Shown here piece after piece: positions 8,695 to 16,876 of a DNA stretch of 64,000 nucleotides. The notes beneath the pieces are model-generated. The model was given only the letters and a program-made list of their open reading frames with translations, made no database searches and was not told the origin of the DNA. Within the stretch, counting starts at the first letter, position 1. Every line of letters starts with the position of its first letter. The translations under genes and the position numbers were made by a program. Source of the DNA: JALUZX01 sp964561605 (GTDB lineage: Bacteria; Planctomycetota; UBA1135; JALUZX01); the NCBI GenBank assembly GCA_964561605.1, contig CAZLQD010000037.1, positions 7,268-71,267 on the forward strand, read 5' to 3'.

Positions 8695-9085
8695 GGAGTG
8701 GCAGCAACATGGAAAGCGCCACAAAACAACACTTCGAACTGCCACCCACTCCCCTGACGTCGGGGAATCCTGTTCTTCGAACAGTCTTCCCCGCCGGCAG
8801 GGGCTAACAATGAAATCTGGAGTGGCAGCAACATCGAAAGCGCCACAAATAACCCTTCGAACTGCCACCCACTCCCCTGACGTCGGGGAATCCTGTTCTT
8901 CGAACAGTCTTCCCCGCCGGCAGGGGCTAACAATGAAATCGGGAGTGGCTCCAACATCGAAAGCGCCACAAAGCGACCCTGCGAAGACCCATGCTTCCCC
9001 CTGACGTCGGGCATGTTGCAGCTCTTCGAGCTGCACATCCCCGTCGGCAGGGGCTGACGACGAAATCGAGGCAGGGGCTGACGAC
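8695..9085. repeat. three 123-124 bp tandem units, each with a long hairpin, plus a partial unit
   Basis: Units begin with GGAGTGG at 8695, 8819 and 8942; the first two are nearly identical, the third diverged, and a short fourth copy of the tail lies near 9069-9085. Each unit contains a long hairpin (8761-8793, 8884-8916, 9008-9043) with a TTC/GAA triloop closed by C-G. Units 1 and 2 have stem CGGGGAA-TC-CTGTTC; unit 3 has a different sequence (TGCAGCTC/GAGCTGCA) that still pairs. Units 1 and 2 also have a 5' half that can fold through GGAGTG/CACTCC and GGCAG/CTGCC. All tails read GGCAGGGGCTRACRAYGAAATC-like. No protein-coding signal is convincing. Confidence 0.9.
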
Positions 9086-9139
9086 GAAATCGAGCAGGGC
9101 GTGACGAGGAACTAGAAACCCGAGACGTCCAGGCCCGCT

Positions 9140-10408
9140 TCAGGGGATCTCGGTGAAATCCAGGTAGGGATGGAGGCACTCGGGAATCGGGACGGACCCG
9201 TTCTCCCTCTGGAGGTTCTCCAGAAGGGGGATCAGGATCCGGGGGCTGGCCACGACGGTGTTGTTCAGGGTGTGGCAGAACCGGACCTTGCCGTCCTTGT
9301 CCCGGTAACGCAGGTTCAGCCTCCTGGCCTGGAATTCGTGGAACCGGGAGGCCGAATGGGTCTCTCCGTAATTCCCGCGGGAGGGCATCCAGGTCTCCAG
9401 GTCGTATTTGCGGACCTGGCCCATGCCCAGCTCCCCGGAACAGACGTCGACCACCCGGTAGGGCAGGCCCAGGGCCCGGAGCACCTCCTCGGCGTTCTTC
9501 AGGATCTCCTGCTGGTGGGCCTTGGAGCGCTCCTCGTCGGCCACGTCCACGATCACCTGCTCCACCTTCTGGAACTGGTGCACCCTGTAGAGGCCGCGGG
9601 TATCCTTCCCGTAGGTCCCCGCCTCCCGGCGGAAGCAGTAGCTCCGGGCCACGAGCCGGACGGGAAGGTCTTCCTCGGAGAGGATCTCCCCCCCGTGGTA
9701 TGCCGTAAGGGGCACCTCGGCGGTCCCCACCAGGGAGAGGCCGTCCCGCTCCACCCGGTAGGCCTGCTCCTCCCCTCCGGGATAGTAACCTGTTCCCCGC
9801 ATTGCCTCGTCCCTCACCAGGAGGGGCACGACCAGGGGCGTGAAGCCCTTCTTCACCATGTGGTCCAGGGCGAAGCGGAGGATCGCCTCCTCCAGGAGAA
9901 CGGCCTTCCCCTTGAGGAAATAGTTCCTCGAGCCGGCGATCTTGCCGGCCCTCTGGAAATCCATGAGGCCGTGGAGTTCCCCGAGCTCCACGTGGTCCTT
10001 GGGGGTGAAGGAGAAGGAAGGCGGCTCTCCCCAGCGCCGGATCTCCCTGTTGTCCTCCTCGTCCTCCCCCTCGGGGACTTCCGGATCGGGAGGATTGGGA
10101 ACGAGGAGCATGAGGGACTCCAGCTCCTCCTCCAGGGATTTCCTCCTGGCCTCCAGGTCCTTGATGCGGCCCTTGAGCTCCTTCTGCTTCTCCAGGAGGG
10201 CAGCCCTTTCCTCGGGGGAGGCCTTCCCCATGGCCTTTCCGGCCCGCTTCTGCTCGGCCCGCAGTCCCTCCAGCTCGGGAAGGATCGAACGGATCTCCCT
10301 GTCCAGGGCGACGATCCTGTCGATCTCCTCGTCCCTGGGGAACCGCTTCCTGCGGGCCCCCTCCTTGATCCTTTCCGGATCCTCCCTGAAAAGGCGGATG
10401 TCCAGCAC
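9140..10408 (-). CDS. serS: seryl-tRNA synthetase
   Basis: SerRS charges tRNA-Ser (and tRNA-Sec) with serine in the cytoplasm. The 422-residue length is typical. The N-terminal 110 residues form the charged antiparallel coiled-coil arm that grips the tRNA (dense E/K/R, 'LEARRKSLEEELESLML'). The class II catalytic core follows with motif 2 'RSYCFRREAGTYGKDTRGLYRVHQF' (in part) and motif 3 'TLNNTVVASPRILIPLLEN' (in part). I chose GTG 10408 because it gives the family N-terminus LDIRLFREDPE and has AGGGAGGGG just upstream. It lies 11 bases after the stop of the upstream secreted-protein gene, so the two are probably co-transcribed. Confidence 0.97.
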   Translation of the reverse strand: MLDIRLFREDPERIKEGARRKRFPRDEEIDRIVALDREIRSILPELEGLRAEQKRAGKAMGKASPEERAALLEKQKELKGRIKDLEARRKSLEEELESLMLLVPNPPDPEVPEGEDEEDNREIRRWGEPPSFSFTPKDHVELGELHGLMDFQRAGKIAGSRNYFLKGKAVLLEEAILRFALDHMVKKGFTPLVVPLLVRDEAMRGTGYYPGGEEQAYRVERDGLSLVGTAEVPLTAYHGGEILSEEDLPVRLVARSYCFRREAGTYGKDTRGLYRVHQFQKVEQVIVDVADEERSKAHQQEILKNAEEVLRALGLPYRVVDVCSGELGMGQVRKYDLETWMPSRGNYGETHSASRFHEFQARRLNLRYRDKDGKVRFCHTLNNTVVASPRILIPLLENLQRENGSVPIPECLHPYLDFTEIP

Positions 10409-10419
10409 GTCCCCTCCCT

Positions 10420-12489
10420 CTACTTCCAGTCCGAGACCACTTTGCCGAAGTACTTGTTCCGCGGCTCGACAAGGCGGACCTCGACGGGGCCCTTGTAGGG
10501 ATTGCGGACGTTCAGGTCCATCGGGGAGAACACGACGTCCCGGATCCCGAAGTTCCGGATCTGGGCTCTCTTGGCGGCCAGGTACCGGTTGAGCTCGGCC
10601 GCCCCCTTGGCCACCTTCATCCGCCCCACCTTCTTGCCGTTCCCCTTGCCGCCCCTCCGGACGAAGACGAAGGGCTGGGGCGTCCCCTCCCAGATGTCCA
10701 GGTAGACCTCGCCGCCGGCGCCGAAGATCTTGACCGACATTCCGTCCACCCTGAGATTCCTGCCCGCCGCGGAATACGTGAAATCCAGCTTGTAGGGAGC
10801 CCCGCACTTGACGATCGTCTCCTTGCCGGGTTTCACCTCGTAGACGGGAGCCTTCCCCGAGGAGATGCTCACCACCTTCGCCTGGGAGCCCCTGCCCTTG
10901 AGGATGAGCCCGCCGATCACCCGGTAACGGCCCGCCGGGACCTCCACGCCCTTGGGATTGGCGGCGAGGTCGAAATAAGCCCCCGAGAAGACCGTCACCT
11001 CACCCAGGATGAAGTGGACCGGCTTGGCCGACTTGGGCCCCTTGAACTGGAGCTTGAGCCTTCCCAGGGGGGTGGTGGACATATCCAGTTTCCGGAACTT
11101 GGCGGTCATCCCGGAGAACTTGAACTTGTAATATCCGTCGGCGAGGAGGATGAAGTCCGAGAAGGGAACGACATCCTTGGAGCCTGGAAGGACCATGGAG
11201 TCGGTGATCAGCACCGAGTAAGGCTTGTGGTGGGGAAGGGAGAAGCCCACAGGGGCGTCGCCGAAGGCCCCCGAGGCGTTCTCGTCGATGAAGAGGAGCT
11301 TCTGGCCCTGGATGTTCACCTCCAGGCAGGTGGCGCCCCGGTAGTTCAAGGAGGCCTGGGGGTGCCTCCCCGCCGAAGGGGCCAGATTCACGGGCACACC
11401 CGAGAGGTTCTCCTGGCTCCCTCCCACCCAGAAGAAGAGGGCGCCCTTGGTCTTCTCGCCCCCGATCGTCCTGGGGAAGATGCAGAGCCTGGGCTTCCCC
11501 CCCACCTTCACCCGCACGTCGGGCTTGCCGTCCACGTTGGAGTCCAGCCAGTATTCGCTGGGCTTGAGACGCATGATCCTGAGTTCGGGCTCGAAGCCGT
11601 AGAACTTGCCGATCCCCTGGTCCGTGCCGGGCTTGTAGATCCCCCGGATGAAGACGTATCGCCAGAGGATGGGACTCGCCGCCGTCACGGAGCTCACGCC
11701 CCGGTCGAACCGGGTCCAGGCCTTGAACTTCCCCTTCACCCTCACCCACCTGGAACCGGGGGCGTAGCGAAGCTCCGGCCCGGCCGTCTTCCCGGCCCCC
11801 GGCCGCGCCCCCGCCTGCTCCAGGCTCTTCCCCTGCTCCTTCAGGCGCTTCAAGCCCCGGTAGGTGCCCCAGGCGTTGGCCCAGTTCGCATCGATCTTGA
11901 AGTCCCAGGCCTGGCGGCACTTCACGAACTTGTCGAGGATCTGGAAGATCTTCTCGTTGCTCTTCCCCTTGGGATTCCTGCTCTCCAGGAACCAGAGATC
12001 CGAATAACACTGGGAGGCCATGAGGAGTTCGCCCAGGTCCTCGTACTCCTTGGCAAGCTGGGTCAGGGCCGTATAGGCCTCGGCCCAGGCGTCGGCCTTC
12101 CCGTTCTGGAAGGCCCGGATCCTTCCCAGGGCGGCGTTGAACTTCTGGTTGAGTTCGTGGAGCCGGGCCACGGCATCGGGGCCGCCCTTGGTGTAGAAGG
12201 CCTCCATGTGCTCCAGCAAGGAAGTCTTCATGGCCGTCTTGAAGACCTCCTTCATCAGGTCGAACCTGTCCCGGGTGACCTTGTCGTCCGGGTTGGCCGC
12301 CAGGGTCTCCAGCATCTGCCTGGCGTAGTTCAAGGCCCGCCCGGGCTGCTTGGAGATGATTCTGGCCATGGCGGCCCGGTCTCCCAGGGAGGCGGCCTCG
12401 TCGAAGGCCTTTCGGAAGCCCTGGGCCCTCGAAGGGGCCGCCGGAAGAAGAAAGAGCACGAGAAACAGAAGGAAGCCGAGCCTGGACAT
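10420..12489 (-). CDS. large secreted protein of unknown function
   Basis: A 689-residue protein with a clear signal peptide (SRLGFLLFLVLFLLPAAPSRAQG). I recognise no family. Residues about 25-230 look helical, with TPR-like helix pairs rich in Leu/Ala/Lys ('YTALTQLAKEYEDLGELLMASQCYSDL'). The rest is beta-rich with two Asp-rich loops resembling calcium sites: 'DSNVDGKPDV' and 'DENASGAFGD'. The second half has repeated 'K-x-V-x-F/L' strands typical of carbohydrate- or surface-associated beta-sandwiches. ATG 12489 is supported by AGGAAGG; an earlier Met at 12555 would add a tail before the signal peptide. It lies upstream of serS and downstream of the rhomboid gene on the same strand. Confidence 0.75.
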   Translation of the reverse strand: MSRLGFLLFLVLFLLPAAPSRAQGFRKAFDEAASLGDRAAMARIISKQPGRALNYARQMLETLAANPDDKVTRDRFDLMKEVFKTAMKTSLLEHMEAFYTKGGPDAVARLHELNQKFNAALGRIRAFQNGKADAWAEAYTALTQLAKEYEDLGELLMASQCYSDLWFLESRNPKGKSNEKIFQILDKFVKCRQAWDFKIDANWANAWGTYRGLKRLKEQGKSLEQAGARPGAGKTAGPELRYAPGSRWVRVKGKFKAWTRFDRGVSSVTAASPILWRYVFIRGIYKPGTDQGIGKFYGFEPELRIMRLKPSEYWLDSNVDGKPDVRVKVGGKPRLCIFPRTIGGEKTKGALFFWVGGSQENLSGVPVNLAPSAGRHPQASLNYRGATCLEVNIQGQKLLFIDENASGAFGDAPVGFSLPHHKPYSVLITDSMVLPGSKDVVPFSDFILLADGYYKFKFSGMTAKFRKLDMSTTPLGRLKLQFKGPKSAKPVHFILGEVTVFSGAYFDLAANPKGVEVPAGRYRVIGGLILKGRGSQAKVVSISSGKAPVYEVKPGKETIVKCGAPYKLDFTYSAAGRNLRVDGMSVKIFGAGGEVYLDIWEGTPQPFVFVRRGGKGNGKKVGRMKVAKGAAELNRYLAAKRAQIRNFGIRDVVFSPMDLNVRNPYKGPVEVRLVEPRNKYFGKVVSDWK

Positions 12490-12567
12490 AGAACACCTTC
12501 CTCGAAACCAGGGGAAACTCCCCTGGACTTTAGCCCTCCCGGGTCTACCTGGCAACGGAAAGGCCCT

Positions 12568-13404
12568 TCAGCGGCGCCCCTTGAGCTTGGTGCTCATCTC
12601 CTGGAGGAAGCGCCTCTCCTTCTCGGAAAGGGAGTGAAGTCCCTCCCGTTTCACCTTGTCCAGGAGTTCGTCCATCCTCCGGCGGTCCTCCTCGAGGCGG
12701 CGGGCCCTCTCGAGGGCGATCTTCCTGGCCCAGGACTCGCCCAGGCGGCGGAAGAGGCCCTCGTAGCGCCAGAAGGCGATCCCCATGAGGGCCCCCCCCA
12801 GGTGGGCCGCGTCGGCCACCTGGGACCCTCCGCCGAAACGAATCTCCACCAGCATGTTGTAGACGGCGTAGAGCACCCAGAAGGCCCCGAAGATCCAGGC
12901 CCGGACGGGGATGAAGAGGACCAGGATCTCCGCCATGGGCTGGACCAGGCAGAAGTAGAGGAGGACGCCCGAGACGGCCCCAGAGGCGCCGATGCAAACG
13001 CCTCCGCCCCCGCGGACCAGGCTGTAGGCCAGGTAGAAGACCCCGCCGGCCACACCCGACCCCAGGTAGAGGCGGAGAAACCGCTTGGGGCCGAGCCACC
13101 CCTCCACGGTGGTCCCGAAGAAGTACAGGACCAGCATGTTCAGGAGGAGGTGGAAGAGATTGAGGGGGTCGTGGAAGAACTGGTAGGAGAAGACCTGGAG
13201 GGGAAAGAGCCAGGGCGTGGCCGTGTTGAGCCCGCCGAACTCCAGGATGGTCTGGGGGAAGAGGAAGATCAGGGCCTGGCCCGCCAGGTTGGCCAGGAGG
13301 ATCCACTTGACCACGGGAGTCAACCCGGGAAGGAACCTCTGGAAGGAGCCCCCTCCGAACCCTTCCGGCCCCCGGCGCATGTAGTCTCTCTCGATCATGG
13401 TCAT
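12568..13404 (-). CDS. rhomboid family intramembrane serine protease
   Basis: Rhomboids cleave single-pass membrane proteins within or near the membrane using a Ser-His dyad. Here the dyad is visible: Ser141 in CIGASG and His201 in DAAHLGG. About six hydrophobic segments span residues 30-215, including 'NLFHLLLNMLVLYFFG', which carries the conserved His and Asn of the family's second helix. A charged cytoplasmic tail of about 65 residues follows (many R/E/K, possible coiled coil), longer than in GlpG. Length is 278 residues. ATG 13404 follows a GGAG-containing stretch. Substrates are unknown; the many secreted neighbours offer no clear candidate. Confidence 0.93.
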   Translation of the reverse strand: MTMIERDYMRRGPEGFGGGSFQRFLPGLTPVVKWILLANLAGQALIFLFPQTILEFGGLNTATPWLFPLQVFSYQFFHDPLNLFHLLLNMLVLYFFGTTVEGWLGPKRFLRLYLGSGVAGGVFYLAYSLVRGGGGVCIGASGAVSGVLLYFCLVQPMAEILVLFIPVRAWIFGAFWVLYAVYNMLVEIRFGGGSQVADAAHLGGALMGIAFWRYEGLFRRLGESWARKIALERARRLEEDRRRMDELLDKVKREGLHSLSEKERRFLQEMSTKLKGRR

Positions 13405-13504
13405 CCATCCTACTCCCCGGCCTTTCCCCCCAGAAGCTTGAACCCCTGCCGGCTTGTGCAAGAATCCCCGGCGCCCCCCGGACCCAGAGGAAGGGAGACC
13501 TCTC

Positions 13505-14389
13505 TTGACGGCGAAGATCCTGGACGGAAAGGCCCTGGCGGCGAAGCTCGCCCGAACCCTCCTGGAATGGCGGGAGGGCCCCCTGGCGGGGGAACCGGTC
13601 CGCCTGGTCTCCCTCTCCCTCGGCGACACTCCCGCCACGAGCCTCTTCCTCCGAAACCAGGCCAGGACCGCCGCCCGGGTGGGAATCGACTTCGAATCCC
13701 GAAACCTTCCCGTGGAGACCTCCGAGGAAGAACTGGTCCGGACCATCCTGGCCCTCAACCAGGAGCCCTCCGTGACGGGCATCCTGGTCCAGCGCCCCCT
13801 TCCAGCCCACATCGACGCCAGGCGCATCCAGTCCAAGGTCCACCCCGACAAGGACGTGGAGGGCATGAACCCGGCCAACATCGGGACCATCCTCTACCGC
13901 CGGCCCATGCTCTGTCCCTGCACCGCCCTGGCGGCCTTCCGGATCCTCCTTTCCACGGGCATGGATCCCAAGGGGGCCGAGGCCGTCGTGGTGGGCCACT
14001 CGGAGATCGTGGGAAAACCCGTGGCCATCCTCCTCATGAACCGCCTTGCCACCACCACGGTATGCCACGTGGGGACCCGGGACCTGGCCCGCCATACCAG
14101 GGAGGCGGAAATCCTCGTCGTGGCCGTAGGCAAGGCCGGGCTGGTCAAAGGCGACATGATCCGCCCTGGAGCCACGGTGATCGACATCGGGATCAACCGC
14201 GTCCGGGGTGAGGACGGAAAGTGGAAGACCGTGGGCGACGTGGACTTCCCCTCCGCCCTCGAACGGGCGGGAGCGGTCACCCCCGTTCCCGGCGGAGTGG
14301 GTCCAGTGACGGTCATGGTGCTCATGGAGAACACCCTCAGGGCCGCCGCACACGCCCGGGGGTTCACCCTGCCGGAGATCGACCTTTGA
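13505..14389 (+). CDS. folD: divergent FolD: methylene-THF dehydrogenase (cyclohydrolase site altered)
   Basis: FolD normally oxidises 5,10-methylene-THF and then hydrolyses the methenyl form to 10-formyl-THF. The 294-residue length and many motifs fit: AKILDGKALA at the start, GHSEIVGKP in the Rossmann region (usual GRSxIVGKP), DIGIN, and TPVPGGVGPVT near the end. However, the cyclohydrolase residues are changed: the YxxxK pair is Phe48/Gln52, and the Asp of the DVDG motif is Glu119 (DKDVEG). Gln96 of VQRPLP is kept. In the human enzyme this Lys is essential for cyclohydrolase but not dehydrogenase activity. The TTG at 13505 was chosen for its family N-terminus and an upstream GGGAG. A cysteine-cluster gene overlaps its stop codon. 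Confidence 0.88.
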   Translation: MTAKILDGKALAAKLARTLLEWREGPLAGEPVRLVSLSLGDTPATSLFLRNQARTAARVGIDFESRNLPVETSEEELVRTILALNQEPSVTGILVQRPLPAHIDARRIQSKVHPDKDVEGMNPANIGTILYRRPMLCPCTALAAFRILLSTGMDPKGAEAVVVGHSEIVGKPVAILLMNRLATTTVCHVGTRDLARHTREAEILVVAVGKAGLVKGDMIRPGATVIDIGINRVRGEDGKWKTVGDVDFPSALERAGAVTPVPGGVGPVTVMVLMENTLRAAAHARGFTLPEIDL

Positions 14390-14847
14390 ACCTCCCCGGG
14401 GAACCCTCCAGGGAAGACCCCTGGTACCTGGAAGGCCTTCGCTTCGAATGCCGCCGTTGCCACGCCTGTTGCAAGGCCCGGGGGGAATACGTCTTCGTCT
14501 ACATCGAGGACCAGGAGGTGGAGCCCATCGCCCGGGCCCTCGGACTCTCCCCCAGGGCTTTCCTGAAGCGTTTCTGCACCCGCCACGAGGGAGAGAGGGT
14601 CCTTCGTTTCGAAGAGGAACTCTGCCCTCTCCACGACGGCCGGGGTTGCCGGGTCCACCCGGTCCGGCCCGTCCAATGCCGGACCTGGCCCTTCTGGCCC
14701 GAGAACCTCCAGAGCCGGGAGGCCTGGGAAGAGAAGGTCGGATCCTTCTGTCCGGGTGCCGGCCGGGGCAGGCTCTGGTCCTTCGCCGAGATCGTCGCCC
14801 TGGCCCGGGAGATGGCGGAGAACTCCGGGGAGACCTGGAATCCCTGA
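14386..14847 (+). CDS. YkgJ/UPF0153-type cysteine-cluster protein
   Basis: A 153-residue cytoplasmic protein with the CxxCxxCC signature of the YkgJ/UPF0153 family (FECRRCHACCKARGEYVF), thought to bind zinc or an iron-sulfur cluster. Further cysteines follow the family pattern: LCPLHDGRGCRVHPVRPVQCRTWPF and a late 'SFCPG'. The family's biochemical role is unknown. The start is a TTG that overlaps the folD stop (TTGA), giving tight translational coupling. The frame also runs upstream inside folD, but only as a shadow. Pairing with a one-carbon enzyme may be significant or may simply be operon packing. Confidence 0.85.
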   Translation: MNLPGEPSREDPWYLEGLRFECRRCHACCKARGEYVFVYIEDQEVEPIARALGLSPRAFLKRFCTRHEGERVLRFEEELCPLHDGRGCRVHPVRPVQCRTWPFWPENLQSREAWEEKVGSFCPGAGRGRLWSFAEIVALAREMAENSGETWNP

Positions 14848-14982
14848 CCGCCCCGGAACCCCTTTCGTCCTTGATACCTTCTCGTTACACCTCCCCCCTC
14901 CCCGGCCCGGAGGCCGGAAAGGAGACTACCTTCTCTCCCAGGAAAGGATCCTGTTCCTTCTTCAAGTTTCGAGGATCGGGCT

Positions 14983-16800
14983 TTGATCGGAATCGAGTCC
15001 AGTAGCGGGACGAAAGGGGGCGACCCCCATGGGCCACCTCCCCCCCGGGAAAGGTCGGCGGCCGGGGGGAACCTGCTCTCCTTCCTTCTCTTCTCCCTGG
15101 CGGCCCTCCTCCTGGTCTACCTCTACGTCGCCTCCGAGAGGTGCGTATACTTCTGGGATTTCAGCTGTTTCTGGGACAACGCATCCAAGCTTGCCGCCGC
15201 TTTCCGCCGGTCCTTCCCGGCCGGGATGGACCTCCTTCTCTACACGATCCGCGTCCAGGACTACAACTTCATCCTCACCCTTCCCTCCTCCCTGGTCTTC
15301 CTCCTTTTGGGAGAATCCCGGCCGGTCTTCATCCTGAGCCTCACCCTTCTCTACGCAATCCCCGCAGCCTGGCTCCTCCACCGCCTCCTGGCCCGGTTCA
15401 CCCGGGAGCTGGAGGGGAGGATCCCCTTCCCTGGTTTCCTCGTCACAGCGGTCCTCCTCCTTCTCTTCCCCATGTTCTGGGCGCCCATCCTCAGGGGATA
15501 TCCCGGCATCGGCGGGCTGGTCCTGGCCCTCCTCGTCCTGGGCGTCTACTTCAGGAGTCCCGACACCAGGATCCCCCTCCTCTCGGCCCTCGCCATGGGA
15601 GTCCTCCTGGGGGTTCTCCAGCTCTCCCGGAGGTTCTTCTCCTTCTGGATCGTCTCCTTCTTCCTCCTGGCAGCCCTGGATGCGGGCCGAAGCTTCCTGA
15701 AGACCCGGCCCAGGACGCCCCGTACCTTCCTGGCCACCTTCGGCCCCCTATTCGTTGCGGGCCTGGCAGCCTCCGCCGTGGTCCTGGGCCTGGCCTGGGA
15801 CTTCGTCCACCGCGCCGCCACGACGGACTACGGCGACATCTACTCGGCCTACAAGAAGGCCGGAAGCCTGGGAGACGTCCTGGCGGAAATGATCCCGCCC
15901 TGGTTCGGCCTCCTGGGCGCCGCCCTCTTCCTCCTTTCCGCCTCCATCCTGGCCTTCTCGCGGAAATACCGCCGTATCGTCCTCTTCCTGACCTGCCAGG
16001 GTATTCTGACGGCCCTTCTCCATGAATCGGTCCAAGGGATGCGCTGGTCCCACCTCTACCTGGTCCTGCCCACCTTCCTCGTTCCGACGGGGCTCCTCCT
16101 CTTCGAGGTCCTGTCCCGCCTGCCCTCCCCCAAGGCATCCCGGGCCTTCCTGGGTGTCCTGTTTCTCCTTGGAGCCCTCACCACGGGGACCTACTTCGTC
16201 CCGGCCCTCCGGCCCCTCCACCACATCCTCTCCCCCCTCGTTCCCTCCGACCCGGCCTATCCCCTCCAACGGAAGGACGCGGAAGAGCTGGGCCGGCTGG
16301 TCTCCTTTCTCCAGGAGAAACTCTCCAAGGCTCCTCCCTCGGCGAAGATCTACATTCTCTCCTCCTCCGAGCGATTCAACGAGGACACCTTGAGGGAGGC
16401 AGGGCGGTCCCTGGGAATCTCCTTCGATTACAAGGACCGCATCCTGGACCTGGCCGACGTGGACAGGCGGGACGGCTTTCCCGACAACCTGCTGGAGGCG
16501 GAGTTCGTCATCCTGGCCTATCCCTTCCAGGGCAGCCTCTCCCCGGGGGAACAGACCGTCCTCCTGGCGCCGGCCTTCTGTTTCCTCTATGGCATCGGAA
16601 TCGCCCAGGCCTACCGCCCCTACCCGGAGATCTTCCGCCTGGAAAGGGGCCTGAAGGTCGCCGTCTTCCGGAGGCAAAGGCCGGTGAAGCCCGCCGAGAT
16701 CCTGGTCCTCTCCCAGATCCTGAAGATCTTCCATCCGAAAAGGCCCTTCATCTACCTACCCCGGGCCTGGAGGAAGAAGGCGGCGGGTTCCCCCAAGTAA
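14983..16800 (+). CDS. polytopic membrane protein, GT-C glycosyltransferase-like
   Basis: A 605-residue protein with about ten hydrophobic segments between residues 30 and 405 and a soluble C-terminal part of about 190 residues. The first long loop has paired aspartates ('YFWDFSCFWDNASKL'), the position where GT-C lipid-linked-sugar transferases carry their catalytic acidic residues. The layout (N-terminal membrane barrel, C-terminal soluble tail) fits that superfamily, but I see no family-specific motif, so the assignment is tentative. The start is TTG 14983 after GAGGATCGGG; the first about 30 residues are polar and a later start is possible. A similar gene lies at 21115-22821, with the secreted C25 operon between them on the opposite strand. 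Confidence 0.72.
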   Translation: MIGIESSSGTKGGDPHGPPPPRERSAAGGNLLSFLLFSLAALLLVYLYVASERCVYFWDFSCFWDNASKLAAAFRRSFPAGMDLLLYTIRVQDYNFILTLPSSLVFLLLGESRPVFILSLTLLYAIPAAWLLHRLLARFTRELEGRIPFPGFLVTAVLLLLFPMFWAPILRGYPGIGGLVLALLVLGVYFRSPDTRIPLLSALAMGVLLGVLQLSRRFFSFWIVSFFLLAALDAGRSFLKTRPRTPRTFLATFGPLFVAGLAASAVVLGLAWDFVHRAATTDYGDIYSAYKKAGSLGDVLAEMIPPWFGLLGAALFLLSASILAFSRKYRRIVLFLTCQGILTALLHESVQGMRWSHLYLVLPTFLVPTGLLLFEVLSRLPSPKASRAFLGVLFLLGALTTGTYFVPALRPLHHILSPLVPSDPAYPLQRKDAEELGRLVSFLQEKLSKAPPSAKIYILSSSERFNEDTLREAGRSLGISFDYKDRILDLADVDRRDGFPDNLLEAEFVILAYPFQGSLSPGEQTVLLAPAFCFLYGIGIAQAYRPYPEIFRLERGLKVAVFRRQRPVKPAEILVLSQILKIFHPKRPFIYLPRAWRKKAAGSPK

Positions 16801-16876
16801 GTCCAGGGGACCCGCTCCTCCCGGTTCCTCTCCCCCCCCGATCCCTCCCCACACCCTCTTGAGAAGGATCCTGGCC

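Larger units (their letters stand above)
8448..9139. other. 692-bp intergenic region between convergent carB and serS
   Basis: Apart from the two repeat arrays and the 10-bp inverted repeat listed separately, I see no gene, tRNA or clear T-tailed terminator here. Several reading frames stay open across it on both strands because of the repeat composition, but none has a plausible start site or product. Confidence 0.75.

Noticed and set aside
8499..9085. Possible CRISPR array
   Set aside because: Repeat units differ in length and sequence, the segments between them are themselves related in the 124-bp part, no cas genes are near, and both repeat types are explained by hairpin elements.
9170..10498. 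Long plus-strand open frame opposite serS
   Set aside because: It mirrors the clear serS gene and has no recognisable domain or ribosome-binding site.
11014..14211. Very long plus-strand open frame
   Set aside because: It is antisense to a secreted-protein gene and the rhomboid gene, then shifts out of frame with folD; its composition is that of a shadow in G+C-rich DNA.
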